A stretch of DNA of 21,120 bases from an uncultured Clostridia bacterium (GCA_946002045.1 CAMFYM010000012.1:1-21120), one strand, 5' to 3'. Shown: positions 1 through 8,904, numbered from the stretch's first letter. A program made the numbers and translations. Notes: generated from the letters alone by a model not told the origin.

Positions 1-679
1 CCATAAATATTGCAAGAACAAGTAAAGCCAACCCAAATGCAAAAAGCTTAATATCACTTCCACCTGCCCACATTAAAGAGGCACCGATAAAAAACATAAG
101 AATTGTGCAGGACATATGATGCTCAAGAAAAATCAATCCACAGAAGATTGCGATAATTCCCAAGGGATATGCAATGCCATACTTAAATGTTTTCATTTGA
201 GCATAATACTTACTTATATATACTGCAAAGGTAAGTATAATGGTGAACTTTGCAAGGTCGGAGGGCTGAAATGTTAAGGGACCTACCGGAATAAATCTTT
301 TAAAGCTGGCACCGTCTGCACCGGGGATATTTGTATGATAAAACAAAACAATAACCAACAAAAGCAAGGTTATTGCCAGCAACGGCAAAAATACAACCTT
401 TAACCATTTATAGTTTATTTTTGACATAACAAACATTGCCACTAATCCCACTACTGCAAAAATAAACTGCCTGGTAAAATAATAATACGAATTGTGGTCG
501 TTGTTGTAGTAAGCATACGGATAAGAGGCAGAAAAGAGCATTATCAAACCGATAGTCAAAAGAGTAATAGTCAGCGCAAGAATAGGAATATCAATACTAC
601 CTGTAACAAACAGAGATTCCTTGGGTATGCCAAAAACCGTGCTTTTGTTTGATTTTAATATTTTTGAACTATCAGGCAT
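1..679 (-). CDS. SEDS-family peptidoglycan glycosyltransferase (FtsW/SpoVE/RodA type), partial, C-terminus outside window
   Basis: SEDS proteins polymerise lipid II glycan strands in the membrane together with a class B PBP. The first 226 residues are visible and the gene runs off the left edge. I read a short soluble N-terminus (about 1-30), a first membrane segment ending in a LFSASY motif (residues 48-53, compare the FtsW/RodA YSAS signature), further hydrophobic segments at about 72-85, 94-114, 143-157, 167-185 and 192-204, and the FQPSDLAKF motif at 137-145, which matches the family's QPSELxK signature. The usual PDLGT motif is replaced by EHHMSCT at about 186-192. The ATG start has AAAGGAG about 10 bases upstream (690-696). 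It follows mraY by 42 bases at the distal end of the dcw operon, which favours a septal FtsW or sporulation SpoVE role over RodA; the exact subtype is inference. Confidence 0.9.
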   Translation of the reverse strand, partial: MPDSSKILKSNKSTVFGIPKESLFVTGSIDIPILALTITLLTIGLIMLFSASYPYAYYNNDHNSYYYFTRQFIFAVVGLVAMFVMSKINYKWLKVVFLPLLAITLLLLVIVLFYHTNIPGADGASFKRFIPVGPLTFQPSDLAKFTIILTFAVYISKYYAQMKTFKYGIAYPLGIIAIFCGLIFLEHHMSCTILMFFIGASLMWAGGSDIKLFAFGLALLVLAIFM

Positions 680-721
680 ACTGCAACACTCCTTTCCTCA
701 TTTAAATTAACGATAATAAAA

Positions 722-1774
722 TTATTTTGTAAGTGTTCCGAAATAGAGAAGCAAAACACCTACTACACAGCCGATAGCATTAACGGCAGAAAATACAACA
801 CAAATCTTCTTCTCCTTCCAGCCACACATCTCAAAGTGGTGGTGAATAGGAGCCATTTTGAACACACGCTTGCCGTGAGTAATTTTGAAATAACCGATTT
901 GAATAATATCACTCATTGTTTCACAAACATAAACAATGCCTATTGGTAAAAGAATGATAGGGCATTTACATAAATAGCCTAATGCCACAACCATACCACC
1001 TAAAAACAGCGAGCCTGTATCACCCATAAAGGTTTTTGCAGGATTCCAGTTCCAGCACAAAAAGCCAAGAACACCACCGAGAAGTGCACCTGCAAAAAGC
1101 TTAAGACCGTCAAAGCTTTGAATAAAGCCTATTGTGATAAATGCTACTGCAACCGTTACTGTTACTGATGAACAAAGTCCGTCAATACCATCTGTAAGAT
1201 TTACTGAATTTACACAGCCATATACAATAAAGAAGGAAAGTACCCAAAATACAATGGCTGTAAACACATTTCTTTCAAAATTGACTGTACCTACAAAAGG
1301 AATATACCAGCTTGTGTTATGAGAAATCCAAAGGGTCAAAACAAAGGCAAAGGTTACGATAAGCTGTCCTAATGTTTTTTGCTTTGCAGAAAGTCCTTCG
1401 TTTCTCTTTAGCTTAATTTTGATAAAATCATCTGTAAAGCCAACAATGCCAAAGCCTAAAGAAAGCATTGCGCCTGCAATTAAAAGCACCAGCTCCCTGC
1501 CCTGCAAAAGCAATGAATAATCACTTTGCAGATTGCCACCTGTAAAATGAAATGTGATAAAGGTAACAATGATTGATGAAAGAATACCTATAATAAACAT
1601 CAATCCACCCATATTAGGTGTTCCCTGCTTTGATTTGTGCCAGCTTGGTCCGATGTCTAAAATAGTTTGACCGAACTTAAGCTTTCTTAACCACGGAATA
1701 ATTACAAAGCCAAGTCCTGCTGTTACGCCGAATGAAATTAAAATACTGATAATTAAAGCGATTGTACTGTTCAT
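722..1774 (-). CDS. mraY: Phospho-N-acetylmuramoyl-pentapeptide transferase MraY
   Basis: MraY transfers phospho-MurNAc-pentapeptide from the UDP-linked precursor to undecaprenyl phosphate, forming lipid I at the inner face of the membrane. The 350-residue protein has the family's usual length and about ten hydrophobic segments. Visible signatures are the catalytic Asp pair in FTDDFIK (D115-D116), the NLTDGIDGL motif (192-200), MGDTGSLFLGG (250-260) and the triple histidine in PIHHHFE (H311-H313). The start codon directly abuts the murF stop codon (TAAATG, no intervening base), with a purine-rich GGTGGGG about 8 bases upstream inside murF, so translation is probably coupled. It is followed by a SEDS gene rather than murD, which is unusual for this cluster. 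Identity is certain from the motifs. Confidence 0.98.
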   Translation of the reverse strand: MNSTIALIISILISFGVTAGLGFVIIPWLRKLKFGQTILDIGPSWHKSKQGTPNMGGLMFIIGILSSIIVTFITFHFTGGNLQSDYSLLLQGRELVLLIAGAMLSLGFGIVGFTDDFIKIKLKRNEGLSAKQKTLGQLIVTFAFVLTLWISHNTSWYIPFVGTVNFERNVFTAIVFWVLSFFIVYGCVNSVNLTDGIDGLCSSVTVTVAVAFITIGFIQSFDGLKLFAGALLGGVLGFLCWNWNPAKTFMGDTGSLFLGGMVVALGYLCKCPIILLPIGIVYVCETMSDIIQIGYFKITHGKRVFKMAPIHHHFEMCGWKEKKICVVFSAVNAIGCVVGVLLLYFGTLTK

Positions 1775-3127
1775 TTATTTTCCCCACCTGTCATAAACAC
1801 TATGGATTACATCCTCAAGCTTCATACCTCTTGAGCCTTTAAAAATTACTGTGTCACCCTTTTCTAAAATCTCAAGAAGCTTGCCTGTTAATTCTTCCTT
1901 TGTATCAAAATGAAATACATTTTTCATATTTTTATTAACTGCTCCCTGTGAGGTATATACACTCATATCACCAACAGTCAGCAGATAATCAATTTTTGAT
2001 TGTGCTACAAATTCGCCAACCTGAGTGTGTGACTGCTTTGCGTAATCACCAAGCTCAAGCATATCCGATAAAACAGCAATTTTTTTATTGCCCTGTGTAT
2101 TTTTTAATGTTGTAATAGCAGCTCTCATTGAATCAGGACTTGCATTGTAGCAATCCTCAATAAATGTTACGCCACCCTGCTCAACAGACCTTTGACGCAT
2201 ACCCTCAGGTGTATATTTACTCAAAGCATCTGCACAAAGCTGTGGCTCAATATCAAGTGCATATCCAACTGCAAAGGCTGCTAAAGCATTATAAACATTG
2301 TGAATACCGATTGTGGGTATTTCTATATGCTGCTTTTTACCGTAATAGCAAGCATCAAAGGAAGTAATGCCTGATGCCTCTGTAATACCTTCTGCCCTGA
2401 AATCGCCGTTTTCCACACCAAAGAATACAAGATTATAATCATCGTTTTTAACGGTTTTAAGCATATCGTTATCACCGTTAAGAATTAAGGTTGAACCCTT
2501 TTCAAGACCGTCAAGGATTTCAAGCTTTGCCTTTAATATTCCTTCACGAGAGCCTAAATTCTCTATATGAGAGCTGCCCACATTTGTAATTAAGGCAACC
2601 GTTGGCCTTGCAGCAGATGAAAGACGATGAATTTCGCCAAAATGGTTCATACCCATTTCTATTACTGCTGCCTGTGTGCTGTTATCTATTTGAAACAGCA
2701 TTTGAGGCAAGCCTATTTCATTATTAAGATTACCCTGTGTTTTTATTGCATTATACTTGGCACTGACAACAAGATAGGTAAATTCCTTTGTTGTTGTTTT
2801 GCCTACTGAGCCTGTCAGACCCACTAAATGGAGATTGAATTTTGACCTATAATATCCTCCAAGCTCAAGCAATGCCCTTGATGTATCAGCAACTCTGACA
2901 TAATTACCCTTAAAATCAGCATCGCCGTGAATCATTACGGCAGCAGCACCTTTATCAAGTGCCTCCTGAGCAAATTGGTGAGCGTCAAATCTTTCGCCCT
3001 TAATGCAAACAAACAGACAACCCTTTGTAATTTTTCTTGTGTCTATGCAAACGCCGTTAATATCGCAATCCTCATTGAACTGTCCCTTACAGGCCTTTGC
3101 AATTTCACTTAATTTTAAAATTTCCAT
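1775..3127 (-). CDS. murF: UDP-MurNAc-tripeptide D-alanyl-D-alanine ligase MurF
   Basis: Cytoplasmic ATP-dependent ligase adding D-Ala-D-Ala to UDP-MurNAc-tripeptide, the last soluble step before MraY. The product is 450 residues, normal for MurF. The order is an N-terminal substrate-binding domain (about 1-95, with DTRKITKGCLFV at 29-40), a central ATPase domain with the P-loop GLTGSVGKTTTKE (103-115), NNEIGLP (135-141) and TNVGSSHIENLGS (181-193), and a C-terminal ligase domain with DCYNASPDSM. I chose the ATG at 3127, one base after the murE stop, because the protein then begins MEILKLSEIA as MurF proteins do. A longer frame from a TTG at 3157 would overlap murE by 29 bases and add ten unconserved residues. 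No strong ribosome binding site precedes the ATG, which fits coupling to murE. Confidence 0.97.
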   Translation of the reverse strand: MEILKLSEIAKACKGQFNEDCDINGVCIDTRKITKGCLFVCIKGERFDAHQFAQEALDKGAAAVMIHGDADFKGNYVRVADTSRALLELGGYYRSKFNLHLVGLTGSVGKTTTKEFTYLVVSAKYNAIKTQGNLNNEIGLPQMLFQIDNSTQAAVIEMGMNHFGEIHRLSSAARPTVALITNVGSSHIENLGSREGILKAKLEILDGLEKGSTLILNGDNDMLKTVKNDDYNLVFFGVENGDFRAEGITEASGITSFDACYYGKKQHIEIPTIGIHNVYNALAAFAVGYALDIEPQLCADALSKYTPEGMRQRSVEQGGVTFIEDCYNASPDSMRAAITTLKNTQGNKKIAVLSDMLELGDYAKQSHTQVGEFVAQSKIDYLLTVGDMSVYTSQGAVNKNMKNVFHFDTKEELTGKLLEILEKGDTVIFKGSRGMKLEDVIHSVYDRWGK

Positions 3128-3128
3128 A

Positions 3129-4568
3129 TCAATCAAGGCTACCGATAATATCGGCAATTACTTCTCTTTCGTCAAAATGAATTGTACCTGTCGGTAAAAT
3201 CTGGTATGTTTCGTGACCCTTACCGGCAAGGAGGATTATATCGTCCTTTTGAGCATTTCTAATTGCATACTCAATAGCATCTCTGCGATTTTCCACCACC
3301 TCATACGGAGTAGTAATACCCTCCATACCAACAAGAATATCCTTAATAATTTCCGATGGATTTTCAGAGCGAGGGTTATCAGATGTTACAATGCAGAAAT
3401 CAGAAAGCTCTGCAGCAATCTTACCCATCTTTGGACGCTTTGTTTTATCTCTGTCACCACCACAGCCAAATAAGGTAACAACTCTGCCCTTAGAAATCTC
3501 CTTAAGGGAGGTAATAATATTTTCAAGTCCGTCCGGTGAATGAGCATAGTCAATAATGATTGTAAAATCTCTGTTGCCGTTGGGCACAACCTCAATTCTG
3601 CCCTTAACTCCCTGAGATTTAGCAATAGACTCAAGCACCTTGTTAAATTCAATGCCAAGTGCTAATGCACAGCTTGCTGCGCAAAGTGAATTATAAACTG
3701 AAAATCTGCCGGGAATAGGACAATTACATCTGCCGATGCTGTCACCAACAAGCTCATATTCCACACCGTTTGATTTAAACTTAACATTTTTTGCCACATA
3801 TGTTGCATTGTTTGTATTAACTGCATATGTTACAACCTTTTCAAAATCTAAGCCATCAATGATTTTTAAGCCGTTCTCATCATCGGCGTTTGTAACAGCA
3901 ACATCTGCGTTTTTGAAAAGAATACGCTTTGATTCAAAATAGTTTTCCCATGTTTTATGATAATCTAAATGGTCTTGAGTGAGGTTGGTAAATGCTGCTA
4001 CTGCAAAGCGAAGTCCGTTAACTCTGCCCTGTGCCAACGCCTGTGATGAAACCTCCATAACACAGTATTCGCAGCCGTCCTCAACCATTAAGGCAAAAAG
4101 CTTTTGAAGCTCATAGGGGTCAGGAGTAGTAAACTTGGCAGGATAAATCTTATCGCCAATCATATTTTGAACGGTACCGATAAGACCAACCCTTTTACCA
4201 CTGTTTTCAAGAATTTGCTTAATAAGAAATGTTGTTGTTGTTTTTCCGTTTGTACCTGTTAATCCAATAAGCTTTAGCTTTTTTGCAGGATTACCAAAGA
4301 AATTTGAACAAATAAAGGAATAAATAGAACGGGTATCATCAACAATAATCTGATTATTTATACCTAAATCTCTTTCTACAACAACTGCCTGAGCTCCGTT
4401 ATCCAGCATCTGCTGTGCAACATTATGTCCGTCAAAAGCAGCACCCTTAATGCACACAAATAATGAGCCCTTTGTTACAAGCCTTGAATCCTGTGTTACA
4501 TCAAGAATTTCTACATCCTCGTAAGAATTTTTTACTTCAATTCCCTTTAATAATTCCGAAAGCTTCAT
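3129..4568 (-). CDS. murE: UDP-MurNAc-L-Ala-D-Glu: meso-diaminopimelate ligase MurE
   Basis: Cytoplasmic Mur ligase adding the third residue of the stem peptide. The 479-residue protein has the Mur N-terminal domain (about 1-85, VTQDSRLVTKGSLFVCI), the ATPase domain with P-loop LTGTNGKTTT (103-112), TTPDPYEL (147-154), EVSSQAL (172-178) and the ESKRILF segment holding the lysine (K214) that is carbamylated in this family, and a C-terminal domain with SDNPRSENP (396-404) and GKGHE (449-453). The DNPR motif is the established marker of enzymes that add meso-diaminopimelate rather than L-lysine, so the wall is predicted to be DAP-type. It lies 24 bases after the PBP gene and one base before murF. 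An AAGGGACGG stretch upstream of the ATG serves as ribosome binding site. Confidence 0.97.
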   Translation of the reverse strand: MKLSELLKGIEVKNSYEDVEILDVTQDSRLVTKGSLFVCIKGAAFDGHNVAQQMLDNGAQAVVVERDLGINNQIIVDDTRSIYSFICSNFFGNPAKKLKLIGLTGTNGKTTTTFLIKQILENSGKRVGLIGTVQNMIGDKIYPAKFTTPDPYELQKLFALMVEDGCEYCVMEVSSQALAQGRVNGLRFAVAAFTNLTQDHLDYHKTWENYFESKRILFKNADVAVTNADDENGLKIIDGLDFEKVVTYAVNTNNATYVAKNVKFKSNGVEYELVGDSIGRCNCPIPGRFSVYNSLCAASCALALGIEFNKVLESIAKSQGVKGRIEVVPNGNRDFTIIIDYAHSPDGLENIITSLKEISKGRVVTLFGCGGDRDKTKRPKMGKIAAELSDFCIVTSDNPRSENPSEIIKDILVGMEGITTPYEVVENRRDAIEYAIRNAQKDDIILLAGKGHETYQILPTGTIHFDEREVIADIIGSLD

Positions 4569-4592
4569 ATTGATACCGTCCCTTTTAATATA

Positions 4593-6863
4593 TTAGTCAA
4601 GTACGCTTTCCGTACTCTTAAATGTTACTGTAATTACTGTGCCCTGCTCAACCACGGCACCCTTATCGTCACTTTGACGATATGCCACAAGAGCGCTGTC
4701 AGTCAAATCATTGCCACTGATTTGGATATTCAAATTATTTGTTTTTGCAAGGCTCTTTGCCTCTGTTACTGTAAGTCCCGTAAAATCGGGAACCTTTGTG
4801 GTTTTTCTTTGAGTGTTGTCTGTATAAACATAAACCGTTCCACCGTTTGGAATTGTACCGGCACTTGTAGGGCACTGTCTTAAAATCTTATCACCACTGC
4901 CTATTACAACTGTGTTTAGTCCGTATTGATTTATTTCTGTCTTTGCGTCTTCCACAGACTTACCAACAACATTTGGGGCGTATTTTGAAAGATTCTTAAG
5001 CTCATCGCCATCGTACTTTGGCTCAATACCAAGCACGCTCATTGCCTCCTCAATTACCTGGGAAGCGATAGGTGCACAAAGGGCACCACCACCTAAATCC
5101 TGATTAGGCTCGTCAACGATAATAAGCATTGCAATTTCAGGATTATCACTTGGTGCTATTGCTGCAAAGGACACGATATATTTGTCGCCCTCACCCTCAG
5201 CAGACTCACCAAGCTTTGTTGATGTACCTGTTTTACCACCAACGCTGTATCCTGCAACATAGCCGTTTTTACCTGTACCGTTATCAACAACGCCCTTCAT
5301 CATTTCACGAACAGTTGCAGATGTTTCGCTGCTGATAACCTGACGAACAACCTTTGTTTCTGTTTTTTCAACAGTTTTGCCGTCAGCATCAATTATTGAT
5401 GATACCAAATAAGGCTGAACAAGCTTTCCTCCGTTAGCTATTGCACATAAGCCTGTGCATACCTGAATAGGTGTAAGTGAGTTTGTTTGACCAAAGGAGG
5501 CTGATGAAAGCTCTACAATGCCGTACTGATTTTCCTTATAAAACTGTGGTGCTGCCTCACCCGGCAAATCAATACCTGTTGTTCTTGTAAATCCAAAGGC
5601 ATCGAAATATTTAAAGTAATTATGCACACCTAATTTTTGACCGACGGTAATAAAAAACGGGTTACAGGAATTTGCAAGTCCCTGTGCAAATGTTTGTGTT
5701 CCGTGGCCGGGATGATAATGACACTTCATATTATAGGAGTCAACTCTAATTGAGCCTGTGCAGTTATATGTGGTTTTTGTGGAAACAACATTTTCCTCCA
5801 AAGCAGCAGAGGCAATAAATGTTTTGAACACTGAGCCGGGAACATATGTGTCATTAACAGTAAAGTTTCTCCACTGATTTTGGATTGCAAGGCTTTCTGC
5901 CTGTGCCTTTTCGTCCTTATCCTTGATTTTTTTAATAGCCTTTTTGTTTTTGCTGTATGTTAATTTGTAAGGCTCGTTGCAATCAAAGTCAGGCATTGAT
6001 GACATTCCTAAAACTGCACCTGTATTGCAATCCATAACAATACCATATGCACCCTTTGCCTGATATTGATTCATGGTTTCCTTAAGCCCTTTTTCAAGGT
6101 AATACTGAATTGTTTGATTTATTGTTAAAACAAGAGAATTACCGTCAGTTGCATCTACTGATGTTTCGTATTCATCTGAAATACTGTTTGACACAGCGTC
6201 CTTAGCTGTAATTATCCTTCCGTTAGTACCTGTCAGCGCCTCGTCATAGTATGCCTCAATACCACTTAAGCCTTGATCATCGGCACCTGTAAAGCCCAAT
6301 ACAGAAGAAGCAAGTGAGCCGTAGGGATAATATCTTTTTGTTGACTGCTCCATGCCGATACAATTAAGGCTATTTTCGGAAATGAATTTTGATAATTCCT
6401 CCTTAACATTGTTTTCGACCTTTTTCTCTACAACAACATAGTGATTATCCTGCTTTGTTTTTTCAACAAATTCTGCTTTTTCCTTTTCGTTATATCCAAA
6501 AAGCTCTGTGAATTTGTCAATAATAAGCGCTCTTCTTTTTTCGCTTTTCTCTTTTTTCAGTGCTGCCTGCTCAGGAGTATCATCCTCATCTATATCAAGG
6601 TCAATGGCAAGTGGATCAAGAAAAATATTCCAAACGGTTGCAGATTGTGCAAGCACATTGCCCTCACTGTCATAAATTGTGCCACGCATTGCAGAAATCT
6701 CTGTGTCATTAAGCTGCTGTGACTCTGCCTTACGGGACAACTCCTCGCCTCTTACAATCTGTAAATAAAAAACTCTGCCTGCGCCTGTTGAAAGCAAAAG
6801 AACAATTACCAGCGAAAATGCAAGTAATCTTTTTAACATTTTTTTGCTTGAATTTTGTTTCAT
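4593..6863 (-). CDS. Class B penicillin-binding protein with two PASTA domains (FtsI/PbpB/SpoVD type)
   Basis: Membrane-anchored transpeptidase that crosslinks septal (or spore) peptidoglycan. The product is 756 residues. It has a short basic cytoplasmic N-terminus and a single signal-anchor helix (about 13-31), then the PBP dimerisation region beginning at the MRGTIYD motif (59-65), with a charged Asp/Glu/Lys-rich stretch at about 88-116. The transpeptidase domain shows all three catalytic motifs: SVFK (S344-K347), SCN (399-401) and KTG (544-546). Two PASTA repeats follow at about 628-682 and 689-749. I start at the ATG at 6863, preceded by GGGGGAAG at good spacing; an in-frame TTG at 6881 would place the start upstream of that site. 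Its place between ftsL and murE is where FtsI/PbpB or SpoVD sits, and the sequence alone does not separate the two. Confidence 0.95.
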   Translation of the reverse strand: MKQNSSKKMLKRLLAFSLVIVLLLSTGAGRVFYLQIVRGEELSRKAESQQLNDTEISAMRGTIYDSEGNVLAQSATVWNIFLDPLAIDLDIDEDDTPEQAALKKEKSEKRRALIIDKFTELFGYNEKEKAEFVEKTKQDNHYVVVEKKVENNVKEELSKFISENSLNCIGMEQSTKRYYPYGSLASSVLGFTGADDQGLSGIEAYYDEALTGTNGRIITAKDAVSNSISDEYETSVDATDGNSLVLTINQTIQYYLEKGLKETMNQYQAKGAYGIVMDCNTGAVLGMSSMPDFDCNEPYKLTYSKNKKAIKKIKDKDEKAQAESLAIQNQWRNFTVNDTYVPGSVFKTFIASAALEENVVSTKTTYNCTGSIRVDSYNMKCHYHPGHGTQTFAQGLANSCNPFFITVGQKLGVHNYFKYFDAFGFTRTTGIDLPGEAAPQFYKENQYGIVELSSASFGQTNSLTPIQVCTGLCAIANGGKLVQPYLVSSIIDADGKTVEKTETKVVRQVISSETSATVREMMKGVVDNGTGKNGYVAGYSVGGKTGTSTKLGESAEGEGDKYIVSFAAIAPSDNPEIAMLIIVDEPNQDLGGGALCAPIASQVIEEAMSVLGIEPKYDGDELKNLSKYAPNVVGKSVEDAKTEINQYGLNTVVIGSGDKILRQCPTSAGTIPNGGTVYVYTDNTQRKTTKVPDFTGLTVTEAKSLAKTNNLNIQISGNDLTDSALVAYRQSDDKGAVVEQGTVITVTFKSTESVLD

Positions 6864-6908
6864 TTTGCTTCCCCCACGCAATTGTTATCTTATTTAATAA
6901 AAACTATA

Positions 6909-6936
6909 TGAGAGTTAGAATATTTCCTAACTCTCA
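6909..6936 (-). other. Hairpin between ftsL-like gene and PBP gene
   Basis: Perfect 10-bp inverted repeat TGAGAGTTAG / CTAACTCTCA with an 8-base loop, centred in the roughly 100-base spacer between the FtsL-like gene and the PBP gene. In the minus-strand RNA it is followed by UAUAGUUUUUAUU, an interrupted U-tract about five bases after the stem. It could be a weak internal terminator/attenuator or an RNA-processing or stability element that tunes PBP relative to upstream genes. No promoter was recognised between it and the PBP ribosome binding site. Confidence 0.5.
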
Positions 6937-6963
6937 ATATTTACGCATAAATTTATTATATTA

Positions 6964-7485
6964 TTACTTTTTAGCCTTAGCCTGCTCCTCTAATTTTTGC
7001 ACAGCACTTTTATGCTCCTCCTTAAATTGAGAAACATCAATATACCTTATTTGACTTGCCTGCATCTTTGTCATACCTAACTTTTCAACTGCATATTTGT
7101 CAATCATACTCATTGACACAAGTGCATTAAGCTCACTGTTGATGCGAGTATTTTCGCTTTGCGCAACAGTCAGCTTTGTTTCAAGAGAAGATATTTCGTG
7201 ATTAAGCTCGTTCTTTTTTGCATAGGTATGGAGCACGCCGAAAAGCATAGCAACAGCAAGCAGAGCCGAAACAGCAATAGTAAAGGTTTTTCTAAAAGCA
7301 AATCTTTGCTCCTGCAAAAGTTGATTTTTACTTTTGCGCTTATTATTCTCTCTTACCTTTAACTCTCTTTGAGTGTCAGGCTTATATGAGGGTGCTGCAG
7401 ATGACCTGCTGACATCAAATGAATTTATAAGATATGTAGTATCTCCTGCAAAGGAGTAGCGCCTAAAATCGCCTGTATTGGTCAT
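6964..7485 (-). CDS. ftsL: FtsL-like septum formation protein
   Basis: Small bitopic membrane protein at the FtsL position of the cluster. FtsL works with FtsB/DivIC and FtsQ/DivIB to activate the septal FtsW-PBP synthase. The product is 173 residues: a long polar, basic cytoplasmic N-terminus (about 1-65), one transmembrane helix (66-87), an extracytoplasmic coiled coil (about 89-125, ELNHEISSLETKL and following) and the EKLGMTKMQASQIRYID segment (about 134-150), typical of FtsL/DivIC proteins just after the coiled coil. The charged tail is rich in Glu and Lys. The ATG at 7485 is chosen because AAAGAGGTGAT precedes it at proper distance; the GTG at 7494 lies inside that ribosome binding site. 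FtsL is poorly conserved, so the call rests on topology, motif and position. Confidence 0.85.
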   Translation of the reverse strand: MTNTGDFRRYSFAGDTTYLINSFDVSRSSAAPSYKPDTQRELKVRENNKRKSKNQLLQEQRFAFRKTFTIAVSALLAVAMLFGVLHTYAKKNELNHEISSLETKLTVAQSENTRINSELNALVSMSMIDKYAVEKLGMTKMQASQIRYIDVSQFKEEHKSAVQKLEEQAKAKK

Positions 7486-7502
7486 CTGTATCACCTCTTT
7501 CC

Positions 7503-8414
7503 TTAATATTTTTCAAATACTCTTAATCGAGAGGAGCGAGCTCTTGGGTTGTCCTCTAATTCCTTTTTGCTTGGCGAAATTGCTTTAAACACCTTGCCCT
7601 TTGGCTTGTTGCCGCAAACACAAACTGGAAATTCCTTTGGGCAGGTACACCCCTTGCCCCAATCATTGAATTTTTCCTTAACAATTCTATCTTCAAGAGA
7701 ATGGAAGGTAATAATAGCAATTCGTCCACCACTGTTAAGGCAATCAAAGGCGTCGTCAAGAGTTGACCTTAACACATCAAGCTCTCTGTTAACCTCAATG
7801 CGAATAGCCTGAAATGTACGCCTTGCCGGATGCCCGTCACGCATTGCCCTTTGAGGCATTGATGATTTAATAATATCTACTAACTCAAAGGTTGTTGTTA
7901 TAGGCTTTTCTGCCCTTGTTTTAACGATATTGGCTGCAATACTTCGTGAAAATTTTTCTTCTCCGAACTTATAAATTACATCTGCCAAATCGCTTTCGCT
8001 GTAAGTATTGACTACGTCGGCAGCACTTATACCCGTTTTGCTCATACGCATATCAAGGGGAGCGTCCTTATGAAAGGAAAATCCTCTGTCTGCCGTATCC
8101 AGCTGGAAGGAGCTGACTCCTAAATCAAGAAGCATACCGTCAATACCGTCTATGTCCAAATCATTTAATATCTTTTTTATATTTGAAAAATTATCGTGAA
8201 CAATTTTTACATTGTTCAAATCGCCTAATCTTTCATTAAGAACGGCTATTGCATCAGGGTCACGATCAACGGAAATTAACAGTCCTGCTGTTTTTGCAAT
8301 CTCCCTTGAGTGACCTCCACCACCTGCTGTGCCGTCTAAAATAATTTTGCTGTTGTCTAAATTTAATGCTTTTACGGACTCATCAAAGAGCACACTTTTA
8401 TGAACAAACTCCAT
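7503..8414 (-). CDS. rsmH: 16S rRNA (cytosine(1402)-N(4))-methyltransferase RsmH (MraW)
   Basis: SAM-dependent methyltransferase that modifies C1402 in the decoding region of 16S rRNA. The 303-residue length is standard. The protein starts MEFVHKSVL with the SAM-binding glycine-rich loop DGTAGGGGHS (27-36), then SVDRDP (48-53), LLDLGVSSFQLD (95-106) with the RGFSFHKDAPLDMRM block (110-124), RRTFQAIRIEVN (198-209), and TFHSLEDRIVK (236-246). A cysteine cluster, GCTCPKEFPVCVCG (255-268), follows. The start overlaps the mraZ stop by one base (TAATG), so it is translationally coupled to mraZ, as in most bacteria. Confidence 0.98.
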   Translation of the reverse strand: MEFVHKSVLFDESVKALNLDNSKIILDGTAGGGGHSREIAKTAGLLISVDRDPDAIAVLNERLGDLNNVKIVHDNFSNIKKILNDLDIDGIDGMLLDLGVSSFQLDTADRGFSFHKDAPLDMRMSKTGISAADVVNTYSESDLADVIYKFGEEKFSRSIAANIVKTRAEKPITTTFELVDIIKSSMPQRAMRDGHPARRTFQAIRIEVNRELDVLRSTLDDAFDCLNSGGRIAIITFHSLEDRIVKEKFNDWGKGCTCPKEFPVCVCGNKPKGKVFKAISPSKKELEDNPRARSSRLRVFEKY

Positions 8415-8869
8415 TATTCAATGTTACCCTTCAGCTTATCCATCAAATCATAAACGCCCTGTGTATGGTCATAGGTGTTATAAATCTTTTCGTACTCATC
8501 AGTATTCCAAATCTCAATGATTTTTCCCTTACCCTTAAACACAACGGTTGACTCATTGGTAAGGCAGGCAGCCTCCTTAAGTCTTTGGTTAACGGTAAAT
8601 CTGCCCTGTGCATCAAGGACAGCCTCCTCAGCATTATCAAAAAGGCTTGTTGTTGCATCATATTTTTGATTTTCGGTACCAAGCTGAATTGACTCGTAAA
8701 TCGACTCAAAATGCTCAACAGGATAAAGTGTTAAGCACTTGCAGCCTCTTACCGTTACTGCTGCCATATAAAATTCCTTGCCTAATCGTTCACGCCACTT
8801 TGTAGGAATTAAAAGACGACCCTTTGAATCAAGCTTATAGCCCTCAAGGGTACCAACGAATAAACGCAT
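8414..8869 (-). CDS. mraZ: Transcriptional regulator MraZ
   Basis: First gene of the dcw operon. MraZ is a ring-forming DNA-binding protein of the SpoVT-AbrB superfamily, known in E. coli as a repressor of its own operon. The 151-residue product carries the two tandem MraZ motifs, DSKGR at 14-18 and DAQGR at 86-90, each in an internal repeat. The ATG at 8869 is chosen because AAAGGAG ends nine bases before it; the TTG at 8878 immediately abuts that site and cannot be the start. A perfect-consensus promoter and four TGGRA-type repeats lie upstream (8905-8997), consistent with autoregulation. It overlaps rsmH by one base. Confidence 0.97.
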   Translation of the reverse strand: MRLFVGTLEGYKLDSKGRLLIPTKWRERLGKEFYMAAVTVRGCKCLTLYPVEHFESIYESIQLGTENQKYDATTSLFDNAEEAVLDAQGRFTVNQRLKEAACLTNESTVVFKGKGKIIEIWNTDEYEKIYNTYDHTQGVYDLMDKLKGNIE

Positions 8870-8904
8870 ATCTTTCAACTCCTTTCATAATCTTGCAAAT
8901 CAAA

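Noticed and set aside
3125..3157. TTG at 3157 as murF start
   Set aside because: It would overlap murE and adds ten residues not typical of MurF; the ATG at 3127 gives the family N-terminus.
3386..3658. 90-codon minus-strand frame inside murE
   Set aside because: Alternative frame of a clear murE with leucine/arginine-rich, non-family sequence; no ribosome binding site.
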